From assembly GCA_900546075.1 (NCBI GenBank), contig URBH01000040.1:1-21627 (forward strand): a stretch of 21,627 bases of DNA. Reading direction: 5' to 3'. The position numbers were made by a program, and so were the translations under genes. Positions within the stretch are counted from its first letter, which is position 1. The number at the start of each line of letters is the position of its first letter. Below, one piece after another: positions 14,294-21,627 of the stretch. This stretch comes from an uncultured Eubacteriales bacterium. GTDB lineage: Bacteria; Bacillota; Clostridia; Oscillospirales; Oscillospiraceae. The notes beneath the pieces were generated by a model. It made no database searches. It was not told the DNA's origin and saw nothing but the letters and a program-made list of their open reading frames with translations.

Positions 14294-17200
14294 ATGCTAA
14301 GGAAATTGGTAGCCAAAGGGCTGCTGTCAGTTATGTTGGCGGCAGCTCTCTTCTCATTGTTCCGGCTGCCCGTCGAAGCGGAAACGGTGTACCGGGAGAT
14401 CACCGGTACGGAGGAGCTCACCGACGGACGGTATGTGCTGATAACGCCCCAGGACATCGCGCCGGGAACGCTGGCGGAAGAGGAGGGCGTGATTTCAGCG
14501 GTGGCACTCACCGCCGTCGGCGACACGGTCACGGATACCGCCGGCGGGGAATGGGACCTGACCGTCACGGAAAACGGGGTCATTCTGACGGACGCGCACG
14601 GCGTGTCCGTCGCACCCATGGAGGACGGCGCAAGCGGCATCACCGCCGGGACATATGAATGGCAGGTTTTCTGGGAGGACGGATGCTTTTCCTTTCACGG
14701 CTTCAGCGGAGAGGAGCCGGTGACGCTGGTTTCCGATCTGCTTTCTGATTATGCCTTCCGCGCCTGTATGGATGTGGATATTGCGGATGCCGCGGATTTC
14801 TACTTCGGCGGCTTTACGCTGTATCGCTGCACGGAGGTGCAGGACGACGAACCCGGACAGGACAACCCGGGGCAAGACGAACAAGGGCAGGGCAATCCGG
14901 GGCAAGATGACCCCGGACAGGACGCCCCGGGTCAAGACAACCCCGGGCAGGGCAATCCGGGTCAAGACAAACCCGGACAGGACGACCCGAAGCCGGAGGA
15001 ACCGAAACCGGGAGAAGCTGTGAAAACGTCACCCAAGGTGATGGTTTCGCCGGAGGGCGGCGAGATCGGCGCCGGGGAGGAGATCACCCTGACCTGCGAG
15101 GACGAAAGCGCCGAGATTTATTTCGCGGTCTCCGCCGACGGGGTGAATTATCAGCCTGACAGGTTGTATACCGACCCGATCTGCTTTGAGAAGGACTTCG
15201 CCGCGGCGTACCTCAAGGCCTATTCCAAGGCGGAGGGCTGCGAACCCGGCGAGGTGACCCAAGCCGTTTTCACGGAGAAATTCACCCCGAATTGGAACGT
15301 ATACTTTGGTCAGCTCCACGCCCACACCAACCTTTCCGACGGCACCGGAAGCGTGGAGGAAGCCTTTGACTATGCGTCAAAGGTGGAAAACCTGGACTTT
15401 TTCGCCGTCACCGACCACAGCGATTCCTTTGACAACGCCGACGCAGGCGCGATCGGCGCGGACTGCAGAAGCATCAGCACCGGATGGGCGGCGGGAAAAC
15501 AGGCGGCGGCATCCGTGACGAACGAGGACTTTGTGGGGCTGTTCGGCTTTGAGATGACCTGGCCGGAGGACAAGCAGCTGGGGCATATCTCCACCTTCAA
15601 TACCCCCGGCTGGCAGACCCGGGATCAGGAAGATTTTGAAAACGTGCCAACGGCGCTGGAAAATTACTATAAGGCGCTGACCACCGTCCCCGGCTCCGTC
15701 AGCCAGTTCAACCATCCGGACATCATCCACGGGGATTTCGAGCGGTTCGACCACTACAGCCCCGAGTATGACGAGGCAATCTCCCTGCTGGAAATCGCCG
15801 GGGAGGACGGCACGGTGGACTGCGAATATTATCATCTGGCGCTGGACAAGGGCTGGCACGTGGCGCCCACCAACAACCAGAATAACCACAATGGACAGTG
15901 GGGCGACGCGAGCAGTGCGCGCACCGTGATTCTGGCAGAGACGCTGACGGAGGAAGCGCTGTACGCCGCCATGAAGAACCGCCGGGTCTACGCCACCCAG
16001 GACAGCGATCTCACCGTTTATTATACGCTGAACGGCGCGGTCATGGGCAGCATGATTCCCAAATCGGAGGAAGCGGAAATCACCGTTTTCCTGAGTGACC
16101 CCACGGACGCGGCCATCGGCAAGGTGGAGGTGATCGCGGACGGCGGGGTAGTGCTTGACAGTGCAGACGTCGGAACGCCTGCGCAGGTGCTGGAGTTGTC
16201 CGTATCCGGTGGACACAGCTATTATTATCTCCGTATCACCCAGCCGGACGGGGACGTGGCTGTAACCGCGCCCGTGTGGATGGACGGGTATGACGATATC
16301 GGCATCGGGAGCTTTACGTCGGACACGGACGCCCCTGCCCGGGACGAGGAGATCGGGCTGACGGTGGAGTTGTACAATGACGAGCCGGTGGATTTTATCG
16401 TGGAATCTCTGAAGCTTTATGCTGACGGCGAACTGGTAAGGACTGTCTCCAAACCGGGGACGGTGGCGGGAATGGATACGCTGGACTATACCTTCTGCTA
16501 CGCCCATCCGGAACCGGGTATGACGAAGTTCCGGGTCGTGGCGACCGGCAGCGTGAACGAGGATCTGCGCACCTACGAGGACACGCTGAGCCTGAGCTTC
16601 CGCGTCCCAGAGCAGGTGAAGTACATCGCCGTGGACGCTTCCCACGACAATTCCGGCACCGACAAGCTGAAACGGCTGGCGGAAATTGCCGCCCGGAACA
16701 GCATTTCGGTGAAGAATTTTGAGACGGAACTGCCGGAAAACAGCGACCTTCTGCTGATAACCGCTCCGTCGGAGGCGTTCGACGAGGCATTTGTGGAGAA
16801 AGTCAGGACGTTTGCCGAAAGCGGCGGCACGGTCATTCTCTGCGGTCAGGCGGATATAGGCGACCTGAGCGGCCTGCACACCTCCGGCGAGCTGAACAGG
16901 CTGCTGGAAGCCATGGGCGCGACGGTGCGCCTGAACGACGACACCGCGTGGGACGAGGAAAACAATAGCGGTACGCCCGACGCGGTATCCGCCAATGTGT
17001 TCAACCCTGACGGCGGTTTGACAAAAGCCCTGAAACCCAAGCAGACCTACACCCAGCGCGCCGGCTGTACCGTAAATCCGGGAAGCGGGACTTGGCTGGT
17101 GAAAGGGCGCAGCACCACCCACGGCGTGGACGCGGACGGCGACGGACAGGACACCGGTAAGGACGCGGTGCTGCTTGCCGCTGAGGAACTGCCGGGCGGC

Positions 17201-18067
17201 GGCAAGGTGTACGTCAGCGGCGGACTGTTCCTGGAAGACAGCGCCATGAAAGAACCGGACAACGTCTGGAAGAGCGTCAGCGGAAATCTGGCCATTTGGG
17301 AAGCGTTGCTGAAAATCGAGCGGGCGGCGTGTCCGGAGCTGGTCACCATCGGCGAAATGCGCTCCGGCAAGGACGGAGAGGTGTACCATATTCGTGGCTG
17401 GGCGACCTCCGGGACTTCCCGGCCGGGAAACAGTTTCTCCGATACCATTTATTTGCAGGACGATACCGGCGGCGTGGCGCTGGAGCCGTTTACGAAGGAC
17501 AAAATCCAGGTCGGCACACCTATAGAGGCAGTCGGGCGGAAGGAAATCAGCAGCGGCAACGTGGTGCTGAAGATTATCGACTACGATAAGAAGCTGGACG
17601 AGCCGCTTTACAACTACACGCCGGAAACCACCCCGAACAAGACCGCCATGGACTACGAAGCAAACGGCGGCCGCCTGATGCAGGTGGAGGGAAAGGTGAC
17701 GGACGTGACCCCCACCAACCGGGGCAAGGGCGTTGCCCGCATCACCCTGAAGGACGGAAACGGCGATTTTGCGGAAATTCTGATTGAGGACGGCATCGTA
17801 TCCGGCGCAGACGGGAAAAACAACCTTGCGTCTCAGGTGAAAAGGGGCCGCACCGTGCGGGCAATCGGCATTCTCCATCTGGACGGCGACGGCACGCCGG
17901 TTCTCCGGGTGCGCAACTGCGACGAGGTGGTCTACGTGCCGCCCGTCCCGGTTTCCCTGGGTTCCCGCAGAAATCCCCGTACCGGCGACCTGATCTGGAT
18001 TGCCGTGGGGGTGATGGTTCTGTCCGGAATCGGGCTTGCAGTGCTGTTGAATAAGAAGAAACGGTAA
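14294..18067 (+). CDS. Exported, sortase-anchored PHP/CehA-type metallohydrolase, multidomain
   Basis: A 1257-residue surface protein. Order of parts: signal peptide (1-29, cleavage near VEA-ET); N-terminal β-rich domain of unclear family (30-183); nine-unit PGQDx-type linker (187-231); small Ig/chitobiase-C-like domain (about 245-328); PHP metallohydrolase core of the CehA/McbA type (about 335-585) with HAHTNLSDG (342-350), VTDHSD (372-377), E420, H431, NHPD (473-476) and H522, ending in RRVYATQDSDL. Next come β-sandwich regions including a CARDB-like stretch (about 665-770), a glutamine-amidotransferase-like α/β domain (about 776-860) and two OB-fold-like regions (about 1015-1100 and 1128-1215). 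It ends with NPRTGD (1227-1232), a membrane helix and a KKKR tail, which form a cell-wall sorting signal. PHP domains are phosphoesterases or related hydrolases, but the substrate is unknown. ATG at 14294 has GGAGGG upstream; an earlier ATG (14240) would precede the signal peptide and lacks one. Confidence 0.83.
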   Translation: MLRKLVAKGLLSVMLAAALFSLFRLPVEAETVYREITGTEELTDGRYVLITPQDIAPGTLAEEEGVISAVALTAVGDTVTDTAGGEWDLTVTENGVILTDAHGVSVAPMEDGASGITAGTYEWQVFWEDGCFSFHGFSGEEPVTLVSDLLSDYAFRACMDVDIADAADFYFGGFTLYRCTEVQDDEPGQDNPGQDEQGQGNPGQDDPGQDAPGQDNPGQGNPGQDKPGQDDPKPEEPKPGEAVKTSPKVMVSPEGGEIGAGEEITLTCEDESAEIYFAVSADGVNYQPDRLYTDPICFEKDFAAAYLKAYSKAEGCEPGEVTQAVFTEKFTPNWNVYFGQLHAHTNLSDGTGSVEEAFDYASKVENLDFFAVTDHSDSFDNADAGAIGADCRSISTGWAAGKQAAASVTNEDFVGLFGFEMTWPEDKQLGHISTFNTPGWQTRDQEDFENVPTALENYYKALTTVPGSVSQFNHPDIIHGDFERFDHYSPEYDEAISLLEIAGEDGTVDCEYYHLALDKGWHVAPTNNQNNHNGQWGDASSARTVILAETLTEEALYAAMKNRRVYATQDSDLTVYYTLNGAVMGSMIPKSEEAEITVFLSDPTDAAIGKVEVIADGGVVLDSADVGTPAQVLELSVSGGHSYYYLRITQPDGDVAVTAPVWMDGYDDIGIGSFTSDTDAPARDEEIGLTVELYNDEPVDFIVESLKLYADGELVRTVSKPGTVAGMDTLDYTFCYAHPEPGMTKFRVVATGSVNEDLRTYEDTLSLSFRVPEQVKYIAVDASHDNSGTDKLKRLAEIAARNSISVKNFETELPENSDLLLITAPSEAFDEAFVEKVRTFAESGGTVILCGQADIGDLSGLHTSGELNRLLEAMGATVRLNDDTAWDEENNSGTPDAVSANVFNPDGGLTKALKPKQTYTQRAGCTVNPGSGTWLVKGRSTTHGVDADGDGQDTGKDAVLLAAEELPGGGKVYVSGGLFLEDSAMKEPDNVWKSVSGNLAIWEALLKIERAACPELVTIGEMRSGKDGEVYHIRGWATSGTSRPGNSFSDTIYLQDDTGGVALEPFTKDKIQVGTPIEAVGRKEISSGNVVLKIIDYDKKLDEPLYNYTPETTPNKTAMDYEANGGRLMQVEGKVTDVTPTNRGKGVARITLKDGNGDFAEILIEDGIVSGADGKNNLASQVKRGRTVRAIGILHLDGDGTPVLRVRNCDEVVYVPPVPVSLGSRRNPRTGDLIWIAVGVMVLSGIGLAVLLNKKKR
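14852..14986 (+). repeat. Nine in-frame 15-bp tandem repeats encoding a PGQDx linker
   Basis: Nine units of 15 bp encode PGQDN, PGQDE, QGQGN, PGQDD, PGQDA, PGQDN, PGQGN, PGQDK and PGQDD. Wobble positions vary (CCG/CCC, CAA/CAG), but blocks of several units are similar, for example GGCAATCCGGG twice. Unit gain or loss would stay in frame and change only linker length. Confidence 0.9.
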
Positions 18068-18073
18068 AAATAG

Positions 18074-18098
18074 TGCCGGGGGCGGTCAGCCCCCGGCA
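18074..18098. terminator. Bidirectional terminator between the convergent PHP and MFS genes
   Basis: A perfect 10-bp stem TGCCGGGGGC/GCCCCCGGCA with a GGTCA loop. The plus-strand tail is TTCTTAATTT and the minus-strand tail CTATTTTT, so it can end both the PHP gene (7 bases upstream) and the MFS gene (9 bases beyond its stop). Confidence 0.87.
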
Positions 18099-18106
18099 TT
18101 CTTAAT

Positions 18107-19396
18107 TTAAATGTGTATGTACTGCTTGTTCAGCCTGTCCGCCTTGCAGAACAGCACGAAGCCGATGGCAAAGATAACGACCAGCGTGCCCACGGCCACG
18201 TTTTCGTTTTGCAGCACCAGCCCAAATACGTGGAACGACCGCCCGTCGGTGAGCTGGCTGACCACGGCGATCAGGGTCGTACCCAGGAAGGACGCACCCT
18301 TGCCGCAGATGTCCATGAGACCAAAGTATTCGCCGCTGCGCTCCGCCGGGATGATCTTCCCCAGATAGCTGCGGCTCAGCGCCTGAATGCCGCCCTGGAA
18401 CATGCCCACCAGAACCGCCAGCACCCAGAACTGCCACTGGGACACCAGGAACACGGCGAACAGGGTAATGCCGGTGTAGCAGAGAATGCAGATCTTAATG
18501 AGCAGCCCCGTGTCGTACCTGGCGGAGAACCGGCCAAAGGCGATGGAGCAGGGAAAGGCCACAAACTGGGTCAGCAGCAGTGCCAGCAGCAGCCCGGTGG
18601 TGTCCAGCCCCAGGGCGGTGCCGTAGGCCGTGGCCATGTCGATGATGGTGTAAACGCCGTCGATGAAGAAGAAAAAGGCCAGCAAATACAGAAAAATATG
18701 CTTCTGCTGCCGAACCTCCCGGAAGGTGCGTCCCAGCTGTCGGAAGGTGGAGAAAACGGGGCTGCCGGTATGCTCCACGAAGGCGGTCTGACGGTAACGC
18801 TTCAGCAGCGGCTGGGTGCATACGAACCACCACCCGGCGGTAATGAGGAAGGACACGACCATGGCCGTTCCCGTGCCAATGCCGATTTTGCCGCCGAACA
18901 GCACCAGAAGCAGGCAAAGAATGAAGGGAATCACGGAGCCGATGTAGCCGTAGGCGTAGCCCATGGAGGATACCGTGTCCATCCGCTCGTCGGTGGTGAC
19001 CTCCGGGAGCATGGCGTCGTAGAACACCAGGCTGGAGGAATATCCCACCTTGGCCAGAACGAACACGATCAGAAACGCCAGCCATCCGCCCACGCCGCCC
19101 ATGGCGGCGCAGCCGAGAACGCCCAAAAGCATACAGGCCATGAAAATGGGCTTTTTGAACCCCCGATGGTCGGCCAGCGTGCCGCAGATGGGACCGATGA
19201 CGGCCACCAGCAGCGTGGAGACGGAACCGGCGTAGCCCCAATAGGACAAATACAATGACTCGTTCAGCCCGCCGGTAGTCGCCAGAGCGTTGAAATAAAT
19301 GGGAATCAGAGTCGAAACCAGCAGAATGAACGCGGAATTGCCGATGTCATAGAGAATCCAGCTCCGCTCCAATGCGGTGAGTTTGATTTTTTTCAC
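18107..19396 (-). CDS. MFS transporter, UMF1/Atg22-like
   Basis: A 429-residue major facilitator with about 12 hydrophobic segments in two halves split by a polar loop near residues 190-220. The N-terminal ERSWILYDIGNSAFILLV pattern (10-27) is characteristic of the UMF1 (Atg22-like) subfamily. An MFS motif-A variant, GTLADHRGFKKP (72-83), lies between helices 2 and 3. Substrates of bacterial UMF1 proteins are mostly unknown; amino-acid efflux is known only for yeast Atg22. The start is taken as the GTG at 19396, eight bases after AAGGAG. An upstream in-frame GTG (19405) overlaps that ribosome site and cannot use it. The gene follows the phospholipase C-like gene by 19 bases, so the two are probably one operon. 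Confidence 0.85.
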   Translation of the reverse strand: MKKIKLTALERSWILYDIGNSAFILLVSTLIPIYFNALATTGGLNESLYLSYWGYAGSVSTLLVAVIGPICGTLADHRGFKKPIFMACMLLGVLGCAAMGGVGGWLAFLIVFVLAKVGYSSSLVFYDAMLPEVTTDERMDTVSSMGYAYGYIGSVIPFILCLLLVLFGGKIGIGTGTAMVVSFLITAGWWFVCTQPLLKRYRQTAFVEHTGSPVFSTFRQLGRTFREVRQQKHIFLYLLAFFFFIDGVYTIIDMATAYGTALGLDTTGLLLALLLTQFVAFPCSIAFGRFSARYDTGLLIKICILCYTGITLFAVFLVSQWQFWVLAVLVGMFQGGIQALSRSYLGKIIPAERSGEYFGLMDICGKGASFLGTTLIAVVSQLTDGRSFHVFGLVLQNENVAVGTLVVIFAIGFVLFCKADRLNKQYIHI

Positions 19397-19415
19397 TTCT
19401 ACCACTCCTTAAATT

Positions 19416-20186
19416 TTAACCGAAGGCCGGGGCGAAATCCTCGCCCAGGGGTTCGCCGGTGCGCATGTATTCGTCCAGCTGGCTAAGCAAAACGGGGTAG
19501 CGCTTGAGGGCGCGGTTGTACAGCACCAGCATTTCGCTGTCCATCCACAGCCAGCGGTCGCTCCCCTGCTCCGGCATGAGCTGATCCTCAATGGCCGGGC
19601 TGCGGGTCAGGCGCAGCAGACGCCGGACATGCTTGCGGTTCTTGCCCACCAGAAACCGGGTGGCGCGGGCCATGTTGCGGACGCAGGTGTTGACGTTCGC
19701 CGGGGTGGCGGGGGGATAAAAGAGGGCAACCGTGACGCACTCCCCCCGGGTCAGGCGCATGTGGGCGCTGCCGTCGTAGGTGTGGGGCAGAACGACGCCG
19801 TCGGCTTCCAGCAGATACCGGTCAAATTCCGATTCCAGCTCCACATGGCGGGCGCTGCCGTCGGCTTCCTTTTTCTCCACGTAAGGGTGGCACAGGGAGT
19901 CCAGGCAGTAATGCCCCAGAAGCCCCAGAAGATAGACCCGCCCGGCCTCGCTGCCCGCCTGGGCGCAGACCCGGGCGAAAAATTCCTGCCCGGACTGGGC
20001 GTGGAAGACGCCGCCCAGCTGTCCCGTGGCGGTTTTGATCAGGGGGTTATAGTAAAAGAAAATATCCGGCCCGTGCAGACCCATATCGTAAAGCCGCCGG
20101 AACCGCTGGATACTTCGGCGGTCGTTGGGACACATCCCGGAGAGCAGCTGCTTTCCGAAGCGGTAATGGGCGTAATTTGCTGGCAT
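19416..20186 (-). CDS. Zinc-dependent phospholipase C family protein
   Basis: A 256-residue protein of the bacterial zinc-dependent phospholipase C superfamily. It has no signal peptide, unlike secreted clostridial PLC toxins, and is probably cytoplasmic. Candidate metal ligands follow the family layout: H7 (NYAHYRFG), D41 (LHGPDIFF), H62, the HYCLDSLCH cluster (H92, D96, H100), and H114 with E118 (HVELESEFD). This intracellular subgroup is widespread in Clostridia and uncharacterised, so lipid or other phosphodiester hydrolysis is only inferred from the fold. ATG with GAGGTGA about seven bases upstream. First gene of a two-gene unit with the UMF1 transporter. A toxin role is not supported. 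Confidence 0.83.
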   Translation of the reverse strand: MPANYAHYRFGKQLLSGMCPNDRRSIQRFRRLYDMGLHGPDIFFYYNPLIKTATGQLGGVFHAQSGQEFFARVCAQAGSEAGRVYLLGLLGHYCLDSLCHPYVEKKEADGSARHVELESEFDRYLLEADGVVLPHTYDGSAHMRLTRGECVTVALFYPPATPANVNTCVRNMARATRFLVGKNRKHVRRLLRLTRSPAIEDQLMPEQGSDRWLWMDSEMLVLYNRALKRYPVLLSQLDEYMRTGEPLGEDFAPAFG

Positions 20187-20224
20187 GAAACGTCACCTCA
20201 TAGCATTTTTTCTCACATTTTCTC

Positions 20225-20230
20225 ATTCTA
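20225..20230 (-). promoter_or_regulatory. Weak candidate -10 box for the PLC-like/MFS operon
   Basis: On the minus strand, TAGAAT lies about 39 bases before the PLC-like start codon in an AT-rich stretch, but the 17-bp-spaced -35 (TTCTCT) is poor. A direct GCACTT repeat (20254-20259 and 20271-20276) sits just upstream. The promoter call is tentative. Confidence 0.3.
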
Positions 20231-20299
20231 CATGATAATTCGGCAAAAGAGAAGCACTTTTTTCAAAAATGCACTTCAAATTTCTGTAAAGCGGAATCG

Positions 20300-20328
20300 T
20301 TGCAATGTCAGCGGCACCGTGGTATAAT
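20300..20328 (+). promoter_or_regulatory. Promoter of the alanyl-tRNA editing gene
   Basis: TTGCAA (20300-20305), 17-bp spacer, TATAAT (20323-20328). Start predicted near 20335, 25 bases before the start codon. It is divergent from the PLC-like gene. Confidence 0.85.
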
Positions 20329-20359
20329 GAGCAAAATTGCCATTTTTCGAGGTGCCGAT

Positions 20360-21511
20360 ATGGAAACACGCAAGCTTTATTATGAAGATTCTCACCTTTC
20401 CCGCTTTACAGCGGAGGTGCTTTCCTGCACGAAGGCTGCGGACGGATGGGAGGTCACGCTGGCCGCTACCGCCTTTTATCCCGAGGGCGGCGGGCAGGCG
20501 GGAGATTCCGGGACCCTGAACGGCGTCCGGGTGCGCAGTACCCGGGAGCGGGAGGGGGCGGTGGTTCACCTGTGCGAAGCGCCCCTGGAAGTGGGCGCGA
20601 CGGTCACGGGGGTGATCGACTACGACCTGCGCTTTGCGCGGATGCAGCAGCATTCCGGGGAGCATATCGTCTCCGGTATCCTGAACCGCCGCTACGGCTG
20701 CCACAATACCGGCTTTCACATGGGCGCGGACGTCATCACCATCGACTTTGACGGGGTGATTCCGCCCCGGGTGCTGCCGGAAATCGAAGAGGAGGCCAAC
20801 GGGGCGGTGTGGCAGAATCTGCCCGTGGGGTGCCGGTATCCCAGCCCCGAAGAGCTGCCCGCCATCCCCTACCGCTCGAAAAAAGCCCTTGCCTGGCCGG
20901 TGCGGATCGTGGAAATTCCCGGATACGATTGCTGCGCCTGCTGCGGCACCCACGTGGCGGCCACGGGGGAGATCGGGCTCATCAAGCTCTTAAGCGCGGT
21001 GAGCTTCCGGGGCGGCACCCGGATTGAAATGGCCTGCGGCGCCCAGGCGCTGGCGCTATTAAACGCGGCGTATGACCAGAACCGACAGGTTTCCCAGGCG
21101 TTTTCCGCGAAAATCACGGAGACCGGTGAAGCCGCCCGGCGGATGAATGAGCTGCTTTCGGCGCAGAAGTACCGCATGGCGGGGCTGGAAAAGCGGGTTT
21201 TTGCGGGGATTGCGGAAAGTTATGTTAACCAAGGAAACGTCCTGCACTTTGAGGAAGACTTAAGCGCCGAGGGCGTCCGGGAGCTGGCGGACGCCATCGC
21301 GGACAAGTGCGGCGGCACGGCGGCGGTATTCAGCGGCGGCGAGGGCGGCTATGCCTACTGCCTGATTGCCCGCCAGGGCGACCTGCGGCATCTGGGTCGG
21401 GACATGACCGCCGCGCTCCATGGCCGGGGCGGCGGAAAACCCCTCTGCCAGCAGGGACGGGTGCAGGCGGCGAAGGAAGAAATCAAGGCCTTTTTCGCCG
21501 GCCGGAAGTGA
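20360..21511 (+). CDS. Alanyl-tRNA editing protein, AlaX type with DHHA1 domain
   Basis: A 383-residue trans-editing factor, homologous to the editing half of alanyl-tRNA synthetase, that deacylates tRNA-Ala mischarged with serine or glycine. Visible: N-terminal β-barrel (about 5-90, with AFYPEGGGQAGDSG at 38-51), the zinc-site HxxxH in QHSGEH (H98, H102), the second metal motif CxxxH (C194, H198) in CCGTHVAATGEIG, a helical linker (about 230-290), and a C-terminal DHHA1 domain (about 310-380) with GRGGGKPLCQQG. It lacks any aminoacylation domain and has the length of long-form AlaX proteins. ATG at 20360 has GAGGTG five bases upstream; an earlier in-frame ATG (20300) overlaps the promoter. 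Monocistronic as far as seen. Confidence 0.92.
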   Translation: METRKLYYEDSHLSRFTAEVLSCTKAADGWEVTLAATAFYPEGGGQAGDSGTLNGVRVRSTREREGAVVHLCEAPLEVGATVTGVIDYDLRFARMQQHSGEHIVSGILNRRYGCHNTGFHMGADVITIDFDGVIPPRVLPEIEEEANGAVWQNLPVGCRYPSPEELPAIPYRSKKALAWPVRIVEIPGYDCCACCGTHVAATGEIGLIKLLSAVSFRGGTRIEMACGAQALALLNAAYDQNRQVSQAFSAKITETGEAARRMNELLSAQKYRMAGLEKRVFAGIAESYVNQGNVLHFEEDLSAEGVRELADAIADKCGGTAAVFSGGEGGYAYCLIARQGDLRHLGRDMTAALHGRGGGKPLCQQGRVQAAKEEIKAFFAGRK

Positions 21512-21516
21512 AATTA

Positions 21517-21627
21517 GGGAAACTCTGATTAAATCGACGAGAGCTGGCAGCGAGAGATTTTGTCTCCAGGCAAGGTATGGAAAATGCGGGAATACTGTAT
21601 GTATTTCCCATTTTTCATACCGAAGGC
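21517..21627. mobile_element. MITE-like palindromic element, truncated by the window end
   Basis: Starts near GGGAAACTCTGATT, 6 bases past the editing gene, and contains an imperfect inverted repeat: GGTATGGAAAATGCGGGAATA (21574-21594, given here only as an arm) against the arm at 21602-21621, 18 of 20 matching apart from one extra base. A CGAGAGATTTTGTCTCC segment precedes the arm and would be expected to recur inverted beyond the window. No coding sequence is seen. The gene upstream has no other terminator before it. Confidence 0.5.

Noticed and set aside
14852..14986. Short regular repeats as a CRISPR-like array
   Set aside because: The units are contiguous 15-mers in frame with no spacers and encode a protein linker.
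15377..17878. 833-codon open frame antisense to the PHP gene
   Set aside because: It lies wholly over a gene with clear domains, has no ribosome site or recognisable domain, and follows from the GC-rich third positions of the sense gene. Similar frames over dnaK (9201-10517) and dnaJ (10466-11752) were dropped for the same reason.
19416..20186. Secreted phospholipase C toxin
   Set aside because: No signal peptide and no toxin C2-like domain; it belongs to a common intracellular clostridial subgroup.
20254..20276. GCACTT direct repeat as a CIRCE half-site
   Set aside because: The GAGTGCTAA partner is missing and the copies are direct, not inverted.

Overview
The window looks like chromosomal core DNA from a GC-rich, low-oxygen gut-type Firmicute, most probably an Oscillospiraceae/Oscillospirales relative (Oscillibacter/Flavonifractor-like). 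This placement is inferred from gene content (HrcA/CIRCE control of dnaK, a DnaK without the proteobacterial ATPase-domain insertion, Firmicute-style AGGAGG ribosome sites, NrdR, maf next to mreCD), high GC with strongly GC-rich third codon positions, and short palindromic repeats of the kind scattered through such genomes. No phage, plasmid, rRNA, tRNA or CRISPR locus was recognised, and every main gene is intact.

Layout. (1) 55-6545, minus strand: one probable operon, U32 peptidase-like RNA hydroxylation protein > maf > mreC > mreD > mrdA (PBP2), closed by a strong terminator. It supplies cell-elongation proteins, but mreB and rodA are not present. (2) 6705-11707, plus strand: the class I heat-shock operon hrcA-grpE-dnaK-dnaJ, with a sigma-A promoter and a perfect CIRCE operator. 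The operon is interrupted by a large hairpin between hrcA and grpE and by a repeat carrying an intrinsic terminator between dnaK and dnaJ. (3) 11688-12248: a dCMP deaminase gene with its own promoter. (4) 12249-12465: a convergent intergenic region holding a cluster of six hairpins. (5) 12466-13537, minus: nrdR followed by a 1-nt-overlapping SdpI-like membrane protein. (6) 13576-14060, plus: a small four-helix membrane protein of unknown function. (7) 14294-18067, plus: a 1257-residue exported multidomain protein with a PHP/CehA-type metallohydrolase core, a nine-unit repetitive linker and a C-terminal NPRTG sortase-type sorting signal. (8) 18107-20186, minus: a zinc-dependent phospholipase C-like protein and a UMF1/Atg22-type MFS transporter. 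(9) 20300-21511, plus: a full-length AlaX-type alanyl-tRNA editing protein. (10) The last ~110 bases are the first part of a palindromic MITE-like element cut by the window end.

As a functional unit the window is mostly housekeeping: cell-wall elongation, proteostasis, nucleotide metabolism and its regulator, and translation quality control. The least conventional parts are the surface-anchored PHP protein, the internal RNA/terminator structures of the dnaK operon, the palindrome over the U32-operon promoter, and the multi-hairpin element between the dCMP deaminase and the SdpI-like gene.
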